A stretch of 64,000 bases of DNA from Sphaerolaimus hirsutus (Eukaryota > Nematoda > Chromadorea > Monhysterida > Sphaerolaimidae), in the NCBI GenBank assembly GCA_964036195.1, contig OZ038458.1, positions 7,068,001 to 7,132,000 on the forward strand, given 5' to 3'. Of this stretch, positions 1-11,083 are shown piece after piece. A program made the position numbers and the translations under genes. The notes under the pieces are model-generated. The model ran no database searches. It was not told where the DNA came from and was given only the letters and a program-made list of their open reading frames with translations. How positions within the stretch are numbered: the stretch's first letter is position 1; the number at the start of each line of letters is the position of its first letter.

Positions 1-165
1 GTATAAACCATGTTCTAACGTAACACAATCATTGTTTTTAACGTGTTCTATGCATTGCCCGGGTCATAAACCGCAGCTTTTGTCATTGACATTCTCTTTA
101 CACTCAATTGGGGGGCGGTATTTCAAGGGGGGGGGGTAATTCGGGGGGGGGATTTCAAGGAAGTT
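1..165. repeat. MITE-1 element, right part, cut by window start
   Basis: The sequence matches the right half of the MITE-1 elements at 23512-24344 and 58355-58787. It shares the stretch with ttctaacgtaacac, the 'ctttacactcaattgggg' region, and repeated ggtatttcaagggg near the end. Its terminal inverted repeat is degraded. No coding potential is seen. Confidence 0.6.
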
Positions 166-542
166 CGGTAGTTATTGGATACGAGCAATTTACACACGAA
201 TTTCTGACAACTCGCTGGCAAAGTTTCTAGACATTAATAAGTATGAGCTTGTCAACAAATCCGTATTTTACACTCTTTAACGGCCATCCCAATACCCGAT
301 CGACAAACCCCGAAAACCACCCCCATAACCGACCACCCTTCCATGCGGCGCGGAAACAACAGATAGACTTCTGGCTGCCACGGCTGCGATGCCCAGGCCG
401 GCCGATAAACGGGGCGCGCCTGCAATTTTTTCAACATTTTTCCGGGTAAGTTGATAACATGGCATTGGTTAAGGCAAAGACCCGTGTCCACCGAATAATG
501 ATATCCACATGTAAATAAAGTGTTGAACCACCCACCCATGAT
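166..542. other. No recognised feature
   Basis: Short overlapping open frames occur on both strands here, but none has a recognisable domain or splice context. I see nothing I can support. Confidence 0.5.
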
Positions 543-672
543 TAGGGTTCAAACGGGATCCCGATCACGAATCCCGAAATTCGTTCGACATTTTTCGGTC
601 CCGATCCCCCACCGGGTAGGCCCCAATCCCGATTCCGATCCACAAAACCCAATCCCGATCCCGAAAATAAAA
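543..672. repeat. hAT-B element fragment with degenerate ATCCCG hexamers
   Basis: It begins with TAGGGTTCAAACGGGATCCC, the same terminus as the complete element at 53806-54404. Degenerate copies of the hexamer follow (cccgatccc, aatcccgat). No matching right terminus is found nearby, so only the left part survives. Confidence 0.6.
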
Positions 673-3540
673 TAATCGATTTAATTTGATTTTATTTACA
701 CACCGGGCGCTCCCCCTCCCAGCCAGTTACTACCGCCACTAGATCTGGACCTTCTGCACCTGCCCGCAGCCACGTCAGCCGGCTCCATACTTTTGGGACA
801 CCTGTGCGGCGACGGTAAACAGTGTCCCAGATGTTTCGGGACAGTCAGAGATGCGGTCGGTGCGCGCTGGGCGTGGTCTGAGTCGTGTTTTTGTTGTTAT
901 TATTGGTCAATGTTTTCTGGGAAGTTTGAACTGGATTGTTTTATGAAAGAACTATCAATAATTCTTTATTCTTTGTTTTTAATTAAATTTCCCGCCCGAA
1001 AGACAGAACAACACCAGTCGATCTTTAAAAAATTGCAAAAAATTTTAATAGACTTGAAAATTCGCAAACTGACAATTTTGCACTTCAAAATTTGCGTTGA
1101 TTGGGCGCGTATTTTAACAATCGCAACTTCTGAAGACAATCAAAAACACACTTTTTTGCTCGGAGATTGATACATTTACGATAGTTAAATTAGGTACTAG
1201 CGGAAACCCCCCCAGATAATCGGACAGTTTAGCGGGTCGACACCCTTTATCGAGCTACCCAAAAAGAAACAAGTCAGATTTGAGCCCTGGCAAAAGTCCA
1301 AAATGTGCAACCAACCCCCACCGCCGCCGATATCAGACCGGTGATAATTTGAATTTGCGTCAATAGGTACAGGACAACTATTTTCGTCTTTAGGGGAATC
1401 TCGAATAGCGTTGGGCACACTAGCGTTGGAAACCAGGGAGCGGCTGGCGCGAGGCAAACGGTAGTTCCATTCCCGCCTGCGAAATTTTAGAAATGAAAAT
1501 ACTTAGAATTCAGTGATAATTTAAGGGTGATAAAGGCCGGAGAGGGACGTAAACTATCAATTTACGGATTTTCTATTTTACAGTTAACGGTGCACAAACT
1601 TCACTAGAAAGCAGTTCATGCACGGTTTAATCTGCTTCCAACTCGTAAATTTTCATTTTTCAGCTAGCAGATTAAAATTTTTGCCCTAACAAAAGGAGAT
1701 AGGTATACAGAATTTCTTCGAAAAGATGCCCCTTGAAGTACTGCCCATATTGGCCGGGTGAGAAAAAAATTGCTTCCCACTTGAATAACTCCCCCCCACC
1801 CTTGGGATGGGATGGGCAGAAAAAATGCCGCAAAAATAAAAATAAAAACAATCGATGAAGTAAGACAGAAGAAAGTAAGATATGCCTGAAGGTCCATCGA
1901 ATGCAAATGCAAGTGTGAAACTAAAAATGGTAAAGAATGTTAGCCTACGGCAGCGACAGCAGATAGGTACATAATTTGTACGCAGTGCCTACATAAGACA
2001 CGCTTTTTACGCTAGTTTATTCAAGTTTTTATTTTTACTTTTTTTAATTGCAATTGTAATAGTTGATTGAACTTAACACGAAATTAATCAACTAAATAAA
2101 TACTACGCAGCGATGCTTTACCTAATATTTCCCACTGTTATCAGGTGCTTTTCAAAATGTCCGAAAATGCCAACACCTCGTCCGTTACCTAGGACACCGT
2201 ATTTTTGTCATAGTCAAACCGTCAAATACCTGGATTACATTAATACCTCACCCATATTTTACATCGCGTTGTAGGAAACCATCACCAAAGCTGCATTATA
2301 TTAGTTGACTTTTTGCACCCTGGCTAAAATGCGGTGCAACGCAAATGCGGTCACTCAGCGGAAAAGTGGTATTTTACCTATACTCGGAGAAGCGAACCGC
2401 ACAGTATGCGTCAAAAATTACTTATGTCTTAGTAGATAAATGCCTGAGAAGGATACTTATGCGCGCACTTTCACAAAAAAATAAAAAAATAAAAAGGCGG
2501 AGTCGCGTACAAGCGGCAAATGTTTTTTCCCGAAACAATTTTTCCTTTGTGACATCATGGTAGAGTGGATCCTTCAGAAAAAAACGATAGCGGTTCGGTA
2601 CGCGGTAGGGATGGAAAAAGCGCTTTTTCCAACGGCCCGCTTTTTAAAAAAAGCGGCGTTTAAAAAAGTGGTTGAAAAAAGCGCTGGCCATCGCTAGTCC
2701 ACGGAGTATATCACAATTCATGTTTAGACAGAGGCACATTGGGTAGGTAATGCAGAGCACTGCACTGATGCATAAGAATTTTAGTCATGATTTGAATTAG
2801 TGTATGGAAGCTGGGCAAAGCTCTTTAAAACATTTCCAAACAAAGATAACATCGAAGTTCCTTCAATATTTTCGTTCGAAATGTCTCAATAAAAAATGAT
2901 AGGATAAACACATTCTGACCCTGAACAATTTATCTAATTGTGATAAAAATGTGAAACAGCCTTGACAGAAGAAAGGTGAGAAGCAAAAGTGGAAAAAGTA
3001 TCAAATTACCTCCAATGTTTTTATTTCCAACATAGGTTTTTCATTTCCAACATGTTGCTGCCTTTCAAAAATAGAAAAAGCGAAAATTTAGACATCATCC
3101 AAAGTAATTTGATGTCTTTATACGCAAACAAAACTTTTCAATTCGATATCTCGGCGAGAAAATGAGATCTTAGACATTTGAGTTGGGCACAAAAATAATG
3201 TTTTATTACGGAGCTACGATATTGTCGAATGGGGGGGGGCTTGGCAGCTAACACATACTTATACATAAAGCGTAAATATGAAATTTTTATTTGATTATGT
3301 GAAATGTAAATGAATACATAACATTAATTAAGTACACTCCAGAAATAAACTCAAATGAGAGAACGTACTGGAAAGGGAGTTCAGTACAAATAGTAAAACG
3401 TCCAGGATATACACAATTTACAATCGAGCGTATAATACGTAAACATAGGCGGAAGGAACTTGATAAATAATTAAACATCACTACTCCAAAAATGGCTCAT
3501 TAGTCAAATAATCTGGCACCGATATGAATAACTAGCCAGT
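673..3540. other. Unassigned region with transposon fragments
   Basis: No gene is supported. The stretch 2601-2700 holds a small inverted arrangement of 'gcgcttttt' and 'aaaaaagcgc' that starts with tagggatgg, resembling the ends of the hAT-C family. The stretch 2400-2560 resembles 35060-35220 and 57330-57400 (the motif ggcggagtcgcgtacaagc and variants), so it is a dispersed repeat. The rest shows nothing recognisable. Confidence 0.4.
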
Positions 3541-4273
3541 GTGCCTCTCGCAGATTTCATATTCAGCGGGAGGAAATCCCCACACCGGGATATGGTCCCC
3601 GCTCGCGAGGGAAACCGGTAATGTGGTTTCGCGTACTAGTTGACGACGGAAATTTGTCAAACATTTTTGCTATCTGTTCTCTATCTGGCAAAATATGTAG
3701 ATAGGAAATGTGTTTGAAAATTTTTTTTCGTCAACTAGCATGAGGAGCCACAGTATGGCCCTACACAAACTAGTTGAAAATTACATCGGATCGGGTGTCA
3801 ACTGGACCGACTAGTTGCGTTGATGGGTAAGGAACCATGTTCTAACGCACACACATTTTCCCGTATTTATTCTAATAGAACGGCACCTCCAATCGAACGG
3901 CAGGTTTTGGCCTGTATGTGCGTTCACGAAAACAATAGAACGAAAACGGCAGTCTCCAATAGAACGACACCCCCAATAGAACGGCAGGTAGAAATTATGT
4001 TGGGAGTGTGCCAAAACACAAAAATAAATCAAAAATGGATGATGAGAATGTTCAAAGTATTCAAATAGGTTTTAAATCTGAAATTGATACTATGGTATTA
4101 AGATAGTGCTTAAGTTTCACTTAAAAATAATTAATATTTAATAATATATGAGAAATCTGTGAAAAAAGTGGTGAAAAAATAGAACGGCAGCCTCCAACAG
4201 AGCGGCACCTCTAATAGAACGGCAGGTAACTAAGTTGACCCGTCAACTCAAACTTTAATTGACATTGATACCA
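3541..4273. repeat. Degenerate AATAGAACGGC motif repeats and a CTAGTTGAC-type foldback fragment
   Basis: The motif 'aatagaacggcag' and close variants recur irregularly from about 3870 to 4230 (about seven copies), with spacers such as cctccaat. The same motif returns at about 36110-36170 inside the element at 35607-36559. The flank at 3630-3790 has opposed ctagttga motifs, as in the foldback elements at 17641-17830 and 25280-25640. No protein is supported. Confidence 0.45.
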
Positions 4274-4281
4274 GTTGACAC

Positions 4282-4787
4282 TCAGAGTTGTACAAATATA
4301 CTGGTATTTTCAGAAAACGTAAACGTAAATGTAAATACCTTTTCTAAATTCTGAGTATTGATACTGAAAACGTAAAATACTTTTAAAATACACGGGTAAA
4401 CGTAAAAAAAACGTAAACGTAAAAATTTCTTTGAAGTGCACAACCCGTGATCAGATGCATTGAAAAACACCTTTGTTTTTCCTATTTCAAGCATTTCTCT
4501 GCTAATACGATCACATTTTTGCTTACCTATGTTATTTATCAAACAATTAAGCAGCTAATAGGCCAAAAATATAAATAGTACTTATTGTATCAGAAAAAAA
4601 TTCAAAAATGCACTGTTTTGTGCATTTTCCATACAATTTTTACGTTTTCTCTGGTACCCGGGTAATTGTGCCAGGAAAACGTAACAAAACGTAATGGTAT
4701 TTTTGGAAAACGTAAACGTAAACGTAAATATAAATACCCAAATAACCGGGTATTTCGGGAAAACGTAAATACGTTTTTCCAACTCTG
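4282..4787. mobile_element. hAT-D non-autonomous element with internal AACGTAA repeats
   Basis: The ends are inverted (tcagagttgt and caactctg). The 8-bp direct repeat GTTGACAC flanks the element at 4274-4281 and 4788-4795. An 8-bp target duplication is typical of hAT transposons. The interior is dominated by runs of the hexamer-like unit aaacgt. There is no transposase frame, so it must have moved with an enzyme supplied elsewhere. Related copies are at 34489-35002, 37221-37391 and 57583-58119. Confidence 0.8.
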
Positions 4788-4795
4788 GTTGACAC

Positions 4796-5426
4796 CCAGT
4801 GTGTGCTACACCGTTAAATTTATGTACCTAGCAACACAAAAAGAAAAAAATAAAGTGTCTTCAAGGGGGCATGGGTTTGTGGGGGTGACCTCGCTGGGGG
4901 TTGTTATTAAACCAAGAATTATATTGTAATTATATTGTAATTATATTATAGAGTTGTAAACGCAGAGTAGATGATGATTCTCCGGTTTATTCGTCGTGTC
5001 GCATCGTGACGTGTATCACTGATACAGACATTAAATAGTTAATAAAGGGGAACTGCTTACAGGATAATGATATCACAAATCAGAGAACTAACACATTCCC
5101 CCTATACTTAAAAAGCTAACAAATTCGCTGCAACACTAAGTTGGAATTCCTAAATTATCATTCTTTTATGTTGTCCAATCATTTGTTATCGTCGGCTGCA
5201 GGTTTGTTGTCGTCGGCTGCAGGCAGGGGGATCTTGGGTTCTGAAAATGGCAATAGTTTAATTAATGGGAAATTACTGAAAGAATGGGACAAGTGGACCT
5301 AAGAATAAGCGTTGTTTTACTGATGTCATGCATCAACGAAGTGGGGACAGTTAGCGCAAATTAGTTGAATAAGTATGACTAAATGGGGGAGATTAATTAA
5401 AACAGAATTTTAATGATTTGAAGAAA
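4796..5426. other. Intergenic sequence, 3-prime flank of the minus-strand gene
   Basis: No reading frame is supported. The stretch 4920-4950 has a three-copy 'attatattgta' short repeat. The part next to 5427 probably holds the 3-prime untranslated region of the gene at 5427-6730, but I cannot fix its end. Confidence 0.4.
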
Positions 5427-6730
5427 TTATTTCTCACTATGTAATGGAGACAAGGGTGCGTCTGGTACCGTCTCGAAACATTCGAAATTCAGCATGGTTT
5501 TATCACCAGCGTTGGGTATTTTGTCAGGAACCAGCGCACTTTCTCCTTCTTCATTGTTCTCCCTTACGTCCTCAGATGGAACCACTTGAGTTTTGAGGTC
5601 CATTTTGTCCATTTTATTGGCCACTGATGTACCGGTAGTATTTGCCATTGACGTCTGCATTTTTTCTTCGATCCTTTTTGTGGCTTCTTTCACCGCGGCT
5701 TCAAACATGTCTTCATTTTTGCCGCCTCCGTTGTTGGCATGAGAGGGTGAAGGTGTAGATGTAGCCATAGGTTGTGGCAGTCCCTGGGATAATGATTTTC
5801 TTATTTAATGTTAAATAGTAGTAGCTTTTTAAAATTAGCTAGAAATTACTATTTGGATTTTACTAGAAATTTGGCTTTCAGAACGTTGTTGTTTTCAATA
5901 TTTCCTTTTACTGTCAATGGTGGTATTTTATATTGGGAACTTTATAATTATTCAACTGTACCCACATGTGGTTGTTCATCGGACCAGAATTTTCCCCTGG
6001 GGTATCCCCCGCGACCCCCTCGAAACTTGCGGAATCCGCGGTAGGGGTGCGGCTGTCTGTTTTTCCAGTGATACCCTTCATTTCGCCCACTGTTTTGGGC
6101 CAAATGGCTGCTAATTGGGGCCGACTGCAAACGTGCTTTTTGATCCAAATATTCACCCACGGTGGCCTACAATGGCAGCGAAAATATTGTATCATTTTGT
6201 TAATAATTTCTGAAATGTTCTTCTGTTTATTCTAAAGTTTTTATATTTTCGAGAACTAGTTAATTCATTAATTTACATCGCATTGCAATAATTGGTGACT
6301 TCACATTGCATTAATTGGTGACTTTGCATTGCATTAATTGGTGATTTCCCCAAGATAATTTATGTCCCATTATACTCACGGTTGGGCCCGCAAACTCGAA
6401 ATTCTTTCCCGTTGCATAGCCCTTCAGATCATGCAACTCTTGCAGGACTCTGCCATGTTTAGCTTGCAGCTCTGTAAACTGTGCTGTCAACTCGGCATAG
6501 TCTTTCTCTGTTTTTGACACGGCTGTAGCTAGCCCTTCGATATGTGCGGAGCATACCGTACAGCGCCGCAACATGTTTGCATGGTAGCCGCAGAAACCAT
6601 GGGAAAGTTTCTTTACCAACTCGACTACAGCTTGGCAAGCTGCCAACATGGTTTGTTGGTATATTTTATGTCGATTTGTTAGCGGTAGGAACTTTTCCTT
6701 GGTTTGATATGCCGTAGTAGTTTGGTCCAT
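5427..6730 (-). CDS. Three-exon gene for a 302-residue protein, Gly/Arg-rich centre; function unknown
   Basis: Exons are 6730-6380 (117 codons), 6166-5966 (67 codons) and 5783-5427 (118 codons plus stop). Both introns (213 and 182 bp) have good sites: donors GTGAGT and GTGGGT, acceptors ending TAG and CAG. Both are phase 0, and the joined frame has no stop. Exon 1 has several cysteines (CxxC near residue 57) and a probable coiled coil (about residues 65-105). Exon 2 is basic, with the stretch FRKFRGGRGGYPRGKFW, an RGG-like RNA-binding composition. Exon 3 is acidic and low in hydrophobics. The start is the first ATG of exon 1, facing a plus-strand gene. No family is recognised. The pattern also resembles some retroelement Gag-like proteins, but no protease or reverse transcriptase is adjacent. 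Intron 1 carries about three copies of a 21-bp repeat at 6271-6345 ('attaattggtga'). Confidence 0.75.
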
Positions 6731-6899
6731 TTCTAATTCCTATGTAGCAGACATTGAGGAAGTGGAAGTGTATCCAAATTTTATGGGATGTCAAAATAAA
6801 AAATTTGAATTCATTGTTTTTTGGAACGTGGCCAAATAAAGTTGTGGGACGCTCTGTTTTGCTTTAAACGCTGTTTCTGCACATTGCCGATTGTGTAAG
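6731..6899. promoter_or_regulatory. Putative shared promoter of a divergent gene pair
   Basis: Coding starts of the minus-strand gene (6730) and the plus-strand gene (7033) face away from each other about 300 bp apart. A plausible 5-prime untranslated exon of the plus gene ends at a donor GTTAGT at 6900, and its acceptor TTTTACAG ends at 7031. That leaves under 170 bp for both promoters. No TATA box is clear. The role is inferred from position only. Confidence 0.4.
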
Positions 6900-7032
6900 G
6901 TTAGTGTAAAAATGCTGTGAAAAGTCACTCGGTGATAAATGTCATCACGATGTTCGGAAATGTGAAATGTCGATTGAAGTTTATTTTTCTATTCAGTTTT
7001 GTACTAGTTGAAAATTGTTTTTATTTTACAGG

Positions 7033-10000
7033 ATGTTGCGCGCTAGCGAGGCTCCGGCGGGTCGTGCTCGCGTTTTGCGCTCGTTTAAGATGCCGGAAAT
7101 TGATTTGGTTAGTAGTAATGCATTATTTTTCTTATATTTCCGTTTTTTGGCTTGTAGCCAAGAGATTCGTTAACGTTATTCTATGTTTTTATAGGCGGAA
7201 TCGCACCAGCGCTACAACCTGACCGGTATGCTGGAAGATCAGCACTGGTATGAAGTTGAGAAGAAACTCCATGGTCACATAAATTCGGTCAACTTTTCCT
7301 TCATTCCGCGAACTACCCCCCCAGAGATAATTTTGCACGCGGATGGCCACACGGTGCAGCCGGACTACCACCAGATCAAGGTGATTTGTTTTCATGTTTT
7401 TTTATGCTTTATTTGGGGTTGGCGAGGTTATGGCGGATGTTTGTGTGAAAATCTGCTATTAGTTGTATAAATTTCTCTTTTTCTACATGAGAAAGTGGTA
7501 TAATGTCCTTTTGTGGCAGTTCTTTTAGAATGTGTTCTTTTCTTATTTTTGGATTAGTTGGGAAATCGGGTTTAGGTGGCGTGAAATCTGGGGGTACCGG
7601 GTCAGATACGGCAGGCAAAATAAATTCTGTATCATGGTATATGTGATTTGCTGGGAAGAATTGACCAATTTGCATTGTTTTTTTCAAACAAATTGTTTTT
7701 TGTGAATTATTGAAAATCCAAACTGTCATTATTTCTGGAATTTCTGTTAGCAAGGACACATCAATAGCATCAAGCCATGGATTATTTTCTTGAAGTTTCT
7801 GAAATCTACATATTCCGGAAATGGTATTATTCCATTCATGAATAACTATATTAATGGGAGTTATTGTTTCTGGTTTAAGATGTATTTTTGTTTGTGGATA
7901 AATATTATAAGCCATTTTATTTATACTATTTTTAGATTTGAAAGCTTGAATTATTTCGGGTAGAAAATTTAATTTCGGTAAAATATCCATACCTAACAAA
8001 ATTTGATTTGTAGCATGTTTTGCAAAATTTACCAAAAATGGCAATTGGGTTTTATGTGTGTGTCCTTTATTGTCAATATGTGAAATATTCAAAATTGCTT
8101 GCTTTATCTGATCTGAGAATGTATATCCAGATGCATGGTGTATGATTGTGTTCACTGACGTTAAAATACTTTTTTTAAGTGATTTTGTTTTACTTAAAAT
8201 ATGTTGAAACATATCTCCAGAAATCATTGATCTTGATGCGCCAGTGTCAATTAATGCTGGTAGGGGTAGTCCCTCTAGAGAAATTTTTGTTGTTATAAGC
8301 TTCTTGTTTTGTAATTGTTTTGTAGGTTTCACAAGAGGATTTATATGCCATATTTTATTTATGTTGATGAATTTCGAGCCGATGGTGTGTAAACCAGTAG
8401 AGAGAGTAGCCATTACTTTTTTAAGATTACTCGGAATCAGAACACTGATCAAATCCTGGGATCGTTTGCACATGTAATCCGAAATCATTTTGCTGCATGT
8501 GTGTATTTTCGGAATGTCCTTCGGAATCATCTTGGTCGCCAATTGAATGATTGTCTGCAATAAAACATTCGTTTGTTGCATTAAGTGTGATACGTTTAAT
8601 CTACGTTGTGACGTACCTGATGAATTTTGCGCTGATTCGTGCTGGTTTGCGTCGATTTCCTCGGTTTCTTCTTGCGTTGAATCTACTTGTGTTGCAAATA
8701 TTTTTGAAGTTTTGTTAACTAGTGGTCCTTTCATTTCTTTTTTGCCAGTGGTAGGAATAGTGGAATTATGGGTTGCTGCAGGACCAATTTTTTTTACTCC
8801 GGCATATCCGGCTCCTGGGGCCTGAAATTTCCTAGGCTGTGATTTATCAGCATTTTGCAATTGCCAGCAATTGTGCGTGCGGTGCCCAAATTTACCACAA
8901 TTTGAACATTTGGAAGACCTGTCTTGTTTTGGGTTGAATTTGGACTGTCCCGAGCTGAACTTTGGAGATTGTTCACTGTTGTTTTTATCTTCCGATTTTG
9001 AATTGTTATGGGAGTTCATTTTGGATTTGTTGCTGGAGAATTGTTTTCTTGGTTGGTATCCTAGACGCTCCAAGTTAAACAGATATTCATCCAAAATTTG
9101 TGCAGCTTTTCTGGGCTCCAAAACGTCTCCATTTTGTATTTTCAAATGTAAATCAAAAATTACAGTTTTGTCGAATCTGTCCAGTTGAATACCCCTTAAA
9201 AACCTCATTAAAATCAGAGTTTTTCTTTGTTCATTTGGCAAGAGCTTAATGTATTCGGACGGGACCGTACTCATTAGTCGGGTGCAAAATTTAATGCAGG
9301 ACTCCTCATTGAATTGCGACAATTTTTCCCATTGATCTACAGGCAGCCGAATGCTGTGGGTTTTATAAGTACTTTCTAGTTCTTGTAAAACGAACTCAAA
9401 ATCAGCTTTTTGTTCTTTGGTGAAGGATTTGAACAACTCCTTTGCTGAATCTTCTAATTTTACGCGAAAAATGATGTTCCAAAATTGAGCCAGGGAACTT
9501 GGCGGGAGTAAGAACAAATGTTGTTCTACTGTTTCTTTCCAGTCTTTGAAATTCTGCCGTTCGCCTTTAAAGACTGGGATTGTGTGCAATAATGTGGGCA
9601 ATGGTGTGTTCACGATTACGGACGTGGTAGAGGTATCCGATTTCCTGGCCATTGTTTCACTTGTCACTTTCAAGTTGTCAGCGTAATTTGGTACCTGAGC
9701 TGTGTGTTTTGTCACTGTGGACAATGGGTCGTGAACTGCAAATGTTGTCGCTGTTGGTAATGTTTCCCTAGTTGCCGGGGGTTGTTTATATCCGGGCAGG
9801 TTGGATGATGAAAGAATTGACATTTGGTCTGTCAAAATTGCCACGTGGTTTTCTAGCTCTCCTACGCGTGAACTCAATACTTGGACAACGTTGCTTTGAT
9901 TTTCGGCTGTTTCCTGAAATGACTTGTGCAAATCATGCAAATGCGTTGAAAACATTTTAGTGAGATTGACCTGGAGTTGATCAATTAAATTTGTCACTTG

Positions 10001-11083
10001 ATTCATGGGTATTGAGCTGGTTGTGCTTTTAGGTGTGTCTGGTGAGTGCATATTGACGGATGCCACTGGAATTCTATCTCTGTCCGGGAGAGGGATAGAT
10101 GAATTTTGGGCTAGTTTCACTTTAGGTGGTTTTTTATTCAGTTCTTGGTATTTTTCTGCCCAAAAATCCGCATTTGACACATTTGTTGGGTGTAACAGCG
10201 GTACCTGGCTGCGTGTGCGGCTCGAAATGAGTGGATTGGTTCCATTAACTACCAGCGGATGTTGTTCACCGAGTAAGATCCGCGATGCCAACGCTGCATT
10301 ACTTTGTAATTCGCTTTGTGCAAATGTAGCATTGGTATCATCCCTGTGGACAGGGGCATCACTGAGAACAGTGGCATCACTAAGAGCAGTGGCATCACTA
10401 AGAGCAGTGGCATCACAACCGTTGGTTGTGGTATTACCGTAAAAGGCAGAATTTAGTGTATAATGTACACTATTATCATCACCATAAGTGGTGGCATCAC
10501 CTTGCATGGTGGCATCACTGAGAGCAGTGGCATCACTAAGAGCAGTGGCATCACTAAGAGCAGTGGCATCACTAAGAGCAGTGGCATCACTAAGAGCAGT
10601 GGCATCACCATTTTTGGTGGAATCACTCTGTCGAGTGGAACTTACGTTTTTATTTTTGTCCATTTCTACGCATGCGACGAAAACCTTTCAAAAAAGGTTT
10701 GCACGTGAGTGCTCGTCCACCAGTTGTAAACGGGGGTGAATCCAGAACATATTATTTATTTGGAGGCGATTTTTATTGGCAATTTAATACCACCCACCCC
10801 CCCCCCCCCAAAAAAAAAAAAAATTGCCCAAATATCACTCTTCATCTATTTAAATATAATGCAAAATAACTGCGTGAATATTTCTGATGTTACAAAAATG
10901 CACCTTTTTATCACTTTGCATTTACTTCAGTTATCCAGCTTTATCTATTTTTAGCAATTCGCCTGCGGCCGTAATAAGAAGCTGTTGCACGACGGCTCAA
11001 CATGCTGTCTTTTTATTCTGAGAATTGAAAATTGCGTTTTTCTTTCATGCCAGAATAGCCTGAAGAAAAATAAAGGAAACTAA
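7033..11083 (+). CDS. Small spliced gene, about 129 residues, unknown function; intron hosts a retroelement frame
   Basis: Coding exon 1 is 7033-7107 (exon from 7032, acceptor TTTTACAG, donor GTTAGT). Exon 2 is 7195-7380 (acceptor TTTTTATAG, donor GTGATT; 62 codons). A possible last exon is 10955-11083 (acceptor ATTTTTAG, stop TAA). All junctions are phase 0. Exon 2 reads as ordinary coding sequence, with segments such as LTGMLEDQHWYEVEKKL and ILHADGHTVQPDYHQIK. The third exon is less certain: its end is lysine-rich and low in complexity, and the true exon could lie further on. Intron 2, about 3.6 kb, is nearly filled by the antisense Gag-protease frame at 7409-10663. I do not recognise the family. 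The second exon is the firmest part. Confidence 0.5.
7409..10663 (-). CDS. Retrotransposon Gag-protease polyprotein, 1084 residues, intact frame without reverse transcriptase
   Basis: This is the longest uninterrupted frame in the window. In order, it shows an N-terminal low-complexity part with DATALS repeats (residues about 20-110) and a probable coiled coil (about 220-300). A Gag capsid-like region starts near residue 360 (VFKGERQNFKDWKETVEQH). A CCHC zinc knuckle follows near 585-600 (CSNCGKFGHRTHNC). A retropepsin-like aspartic protease is near 800-900 (LIDTGASRSMISG, then LLGMDIL). The last 25 residues look like the lead-in to a Ty3/Gypsy reverse transcriptase, but the frame stops and no RT motif follows; just 28 bp further on is the host exon ending at 7380. 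I cannot find long terminal repeats. It lies antisense in an intron. It is either a 3-prime-truncated young insertion or a retained, possibly domesticated, Gag-protease gene. Confidence 0.8.
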   Translation of the reverse strand: MDKNKNVSSTRQSDSTKNGDATALSDATALSDATALSDATALSDATALSDATMQGDATTYGDDNSVHYTLNSAFYGNTTTNGCDATALSDATALSDATVLSDAPVHRDDTNATFAQSELQSNAALASRILLGEQHPLVVNGTNPLISSRTRSQVPLLHPTNVSNADFWAEKYQELNKKPPKVKLAQNSSIPLPDRDRIPVASVNMHSPDTPKSTTSSIPMNQVTNLIDQLQVNLTKMFSTHLHDLHKSFQETAENQSNVVQVLSSRVGELENHVAILTDQMSILSSSNLPGYKQPPATRETLPTATTFAVHDPLSTVTKHTAQVPNYADNLKVTSETMARKSDTSTTSVIVNTPLPTLLHTIPVFKGERQNFKDWKETVEQHLFLLPPSSLAQFWNIIFRVKLEDSAKELFKSFTKEQKADFEFVLQELESTYKTHSIRLPVDQWEKLSQFNEESCIKFCTRLMSTVPSEYIKLLPNEQRKTLILMRFLRGIQLDRFDKTVIFDLHLKIQNGDVLEPRKAAQILDEYLFNLERLGYQPRKQFSSNKSKMNSHNNSKSEDKNNSEQSPKFSSGQSKFNPKQDRSSKCSNCGKFGHRTHNCWQLQNADKSQPRKFQAPGAGYAGVKKIGPAATHNSTIPTTGKKEMKGPLVNKTSKIFATQVDSTQEETEEIDANQHESAQNSSGTSQRRLNVSHLMQQTNVLLQTIIQLATKMIPKDIPKIHTCSKMISDYMCKRSQDLISVLIPSNLKKVMATLSTGLHTIGSKFININKIWHINPLVKPTKQLQNKKLITTKISLEGLPLPALIDTGASRSMISGDMFQHILSKTKSLKKSILTSVNTIIHHASGYTFSDQIKQAILNISHIDNKGHTHKTQLPFLVNFAKHATNQILLGMDILPKLNFLPEIIQAFKSKNSINKMAYNIYPQTKIHLKPETITPINIVIHEWNNTISGICRFQKLQENNPWLDAIDVSLLTEIPEIMTVWIFNNSQKTICLKKTMQIGQFFPANHIYHDTEFILPAVSDPVPPDFTPPKPDFPTNPKIRKEHILKELPQKDIIPLSHVEKEKFIQLIADFHTNIRHNLANPK
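10350..10625. repeat. 18-bp tandem repeat coding for the DATALS hexapeptide
   Basis: The unit gtggcatcactaagagca (plus strand) repeats in two clusters, about 10353-10415 and 10485-10610, separated by variant units. On the minus strand it encodes repeated Asp-Ala-Thr-Ala-Leu-Ser in the Gag N-terminus. Because the unit is a multiple of three, copy-number change keeps the frame. Near-identical units suggest recent expansion. Confidence 0.85.
10684..10954. other. Upstream flank of the Gag frame
   Basis: The segment holds a C run followed by an A run (10797-10823) and AT-rich sequence up to the possible acceptor at 10954. It may contain the remains of a 5-prime leader or LTR of the element, but no matching repeat on the other side of the frame is visible. 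Confidence 0.35.
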
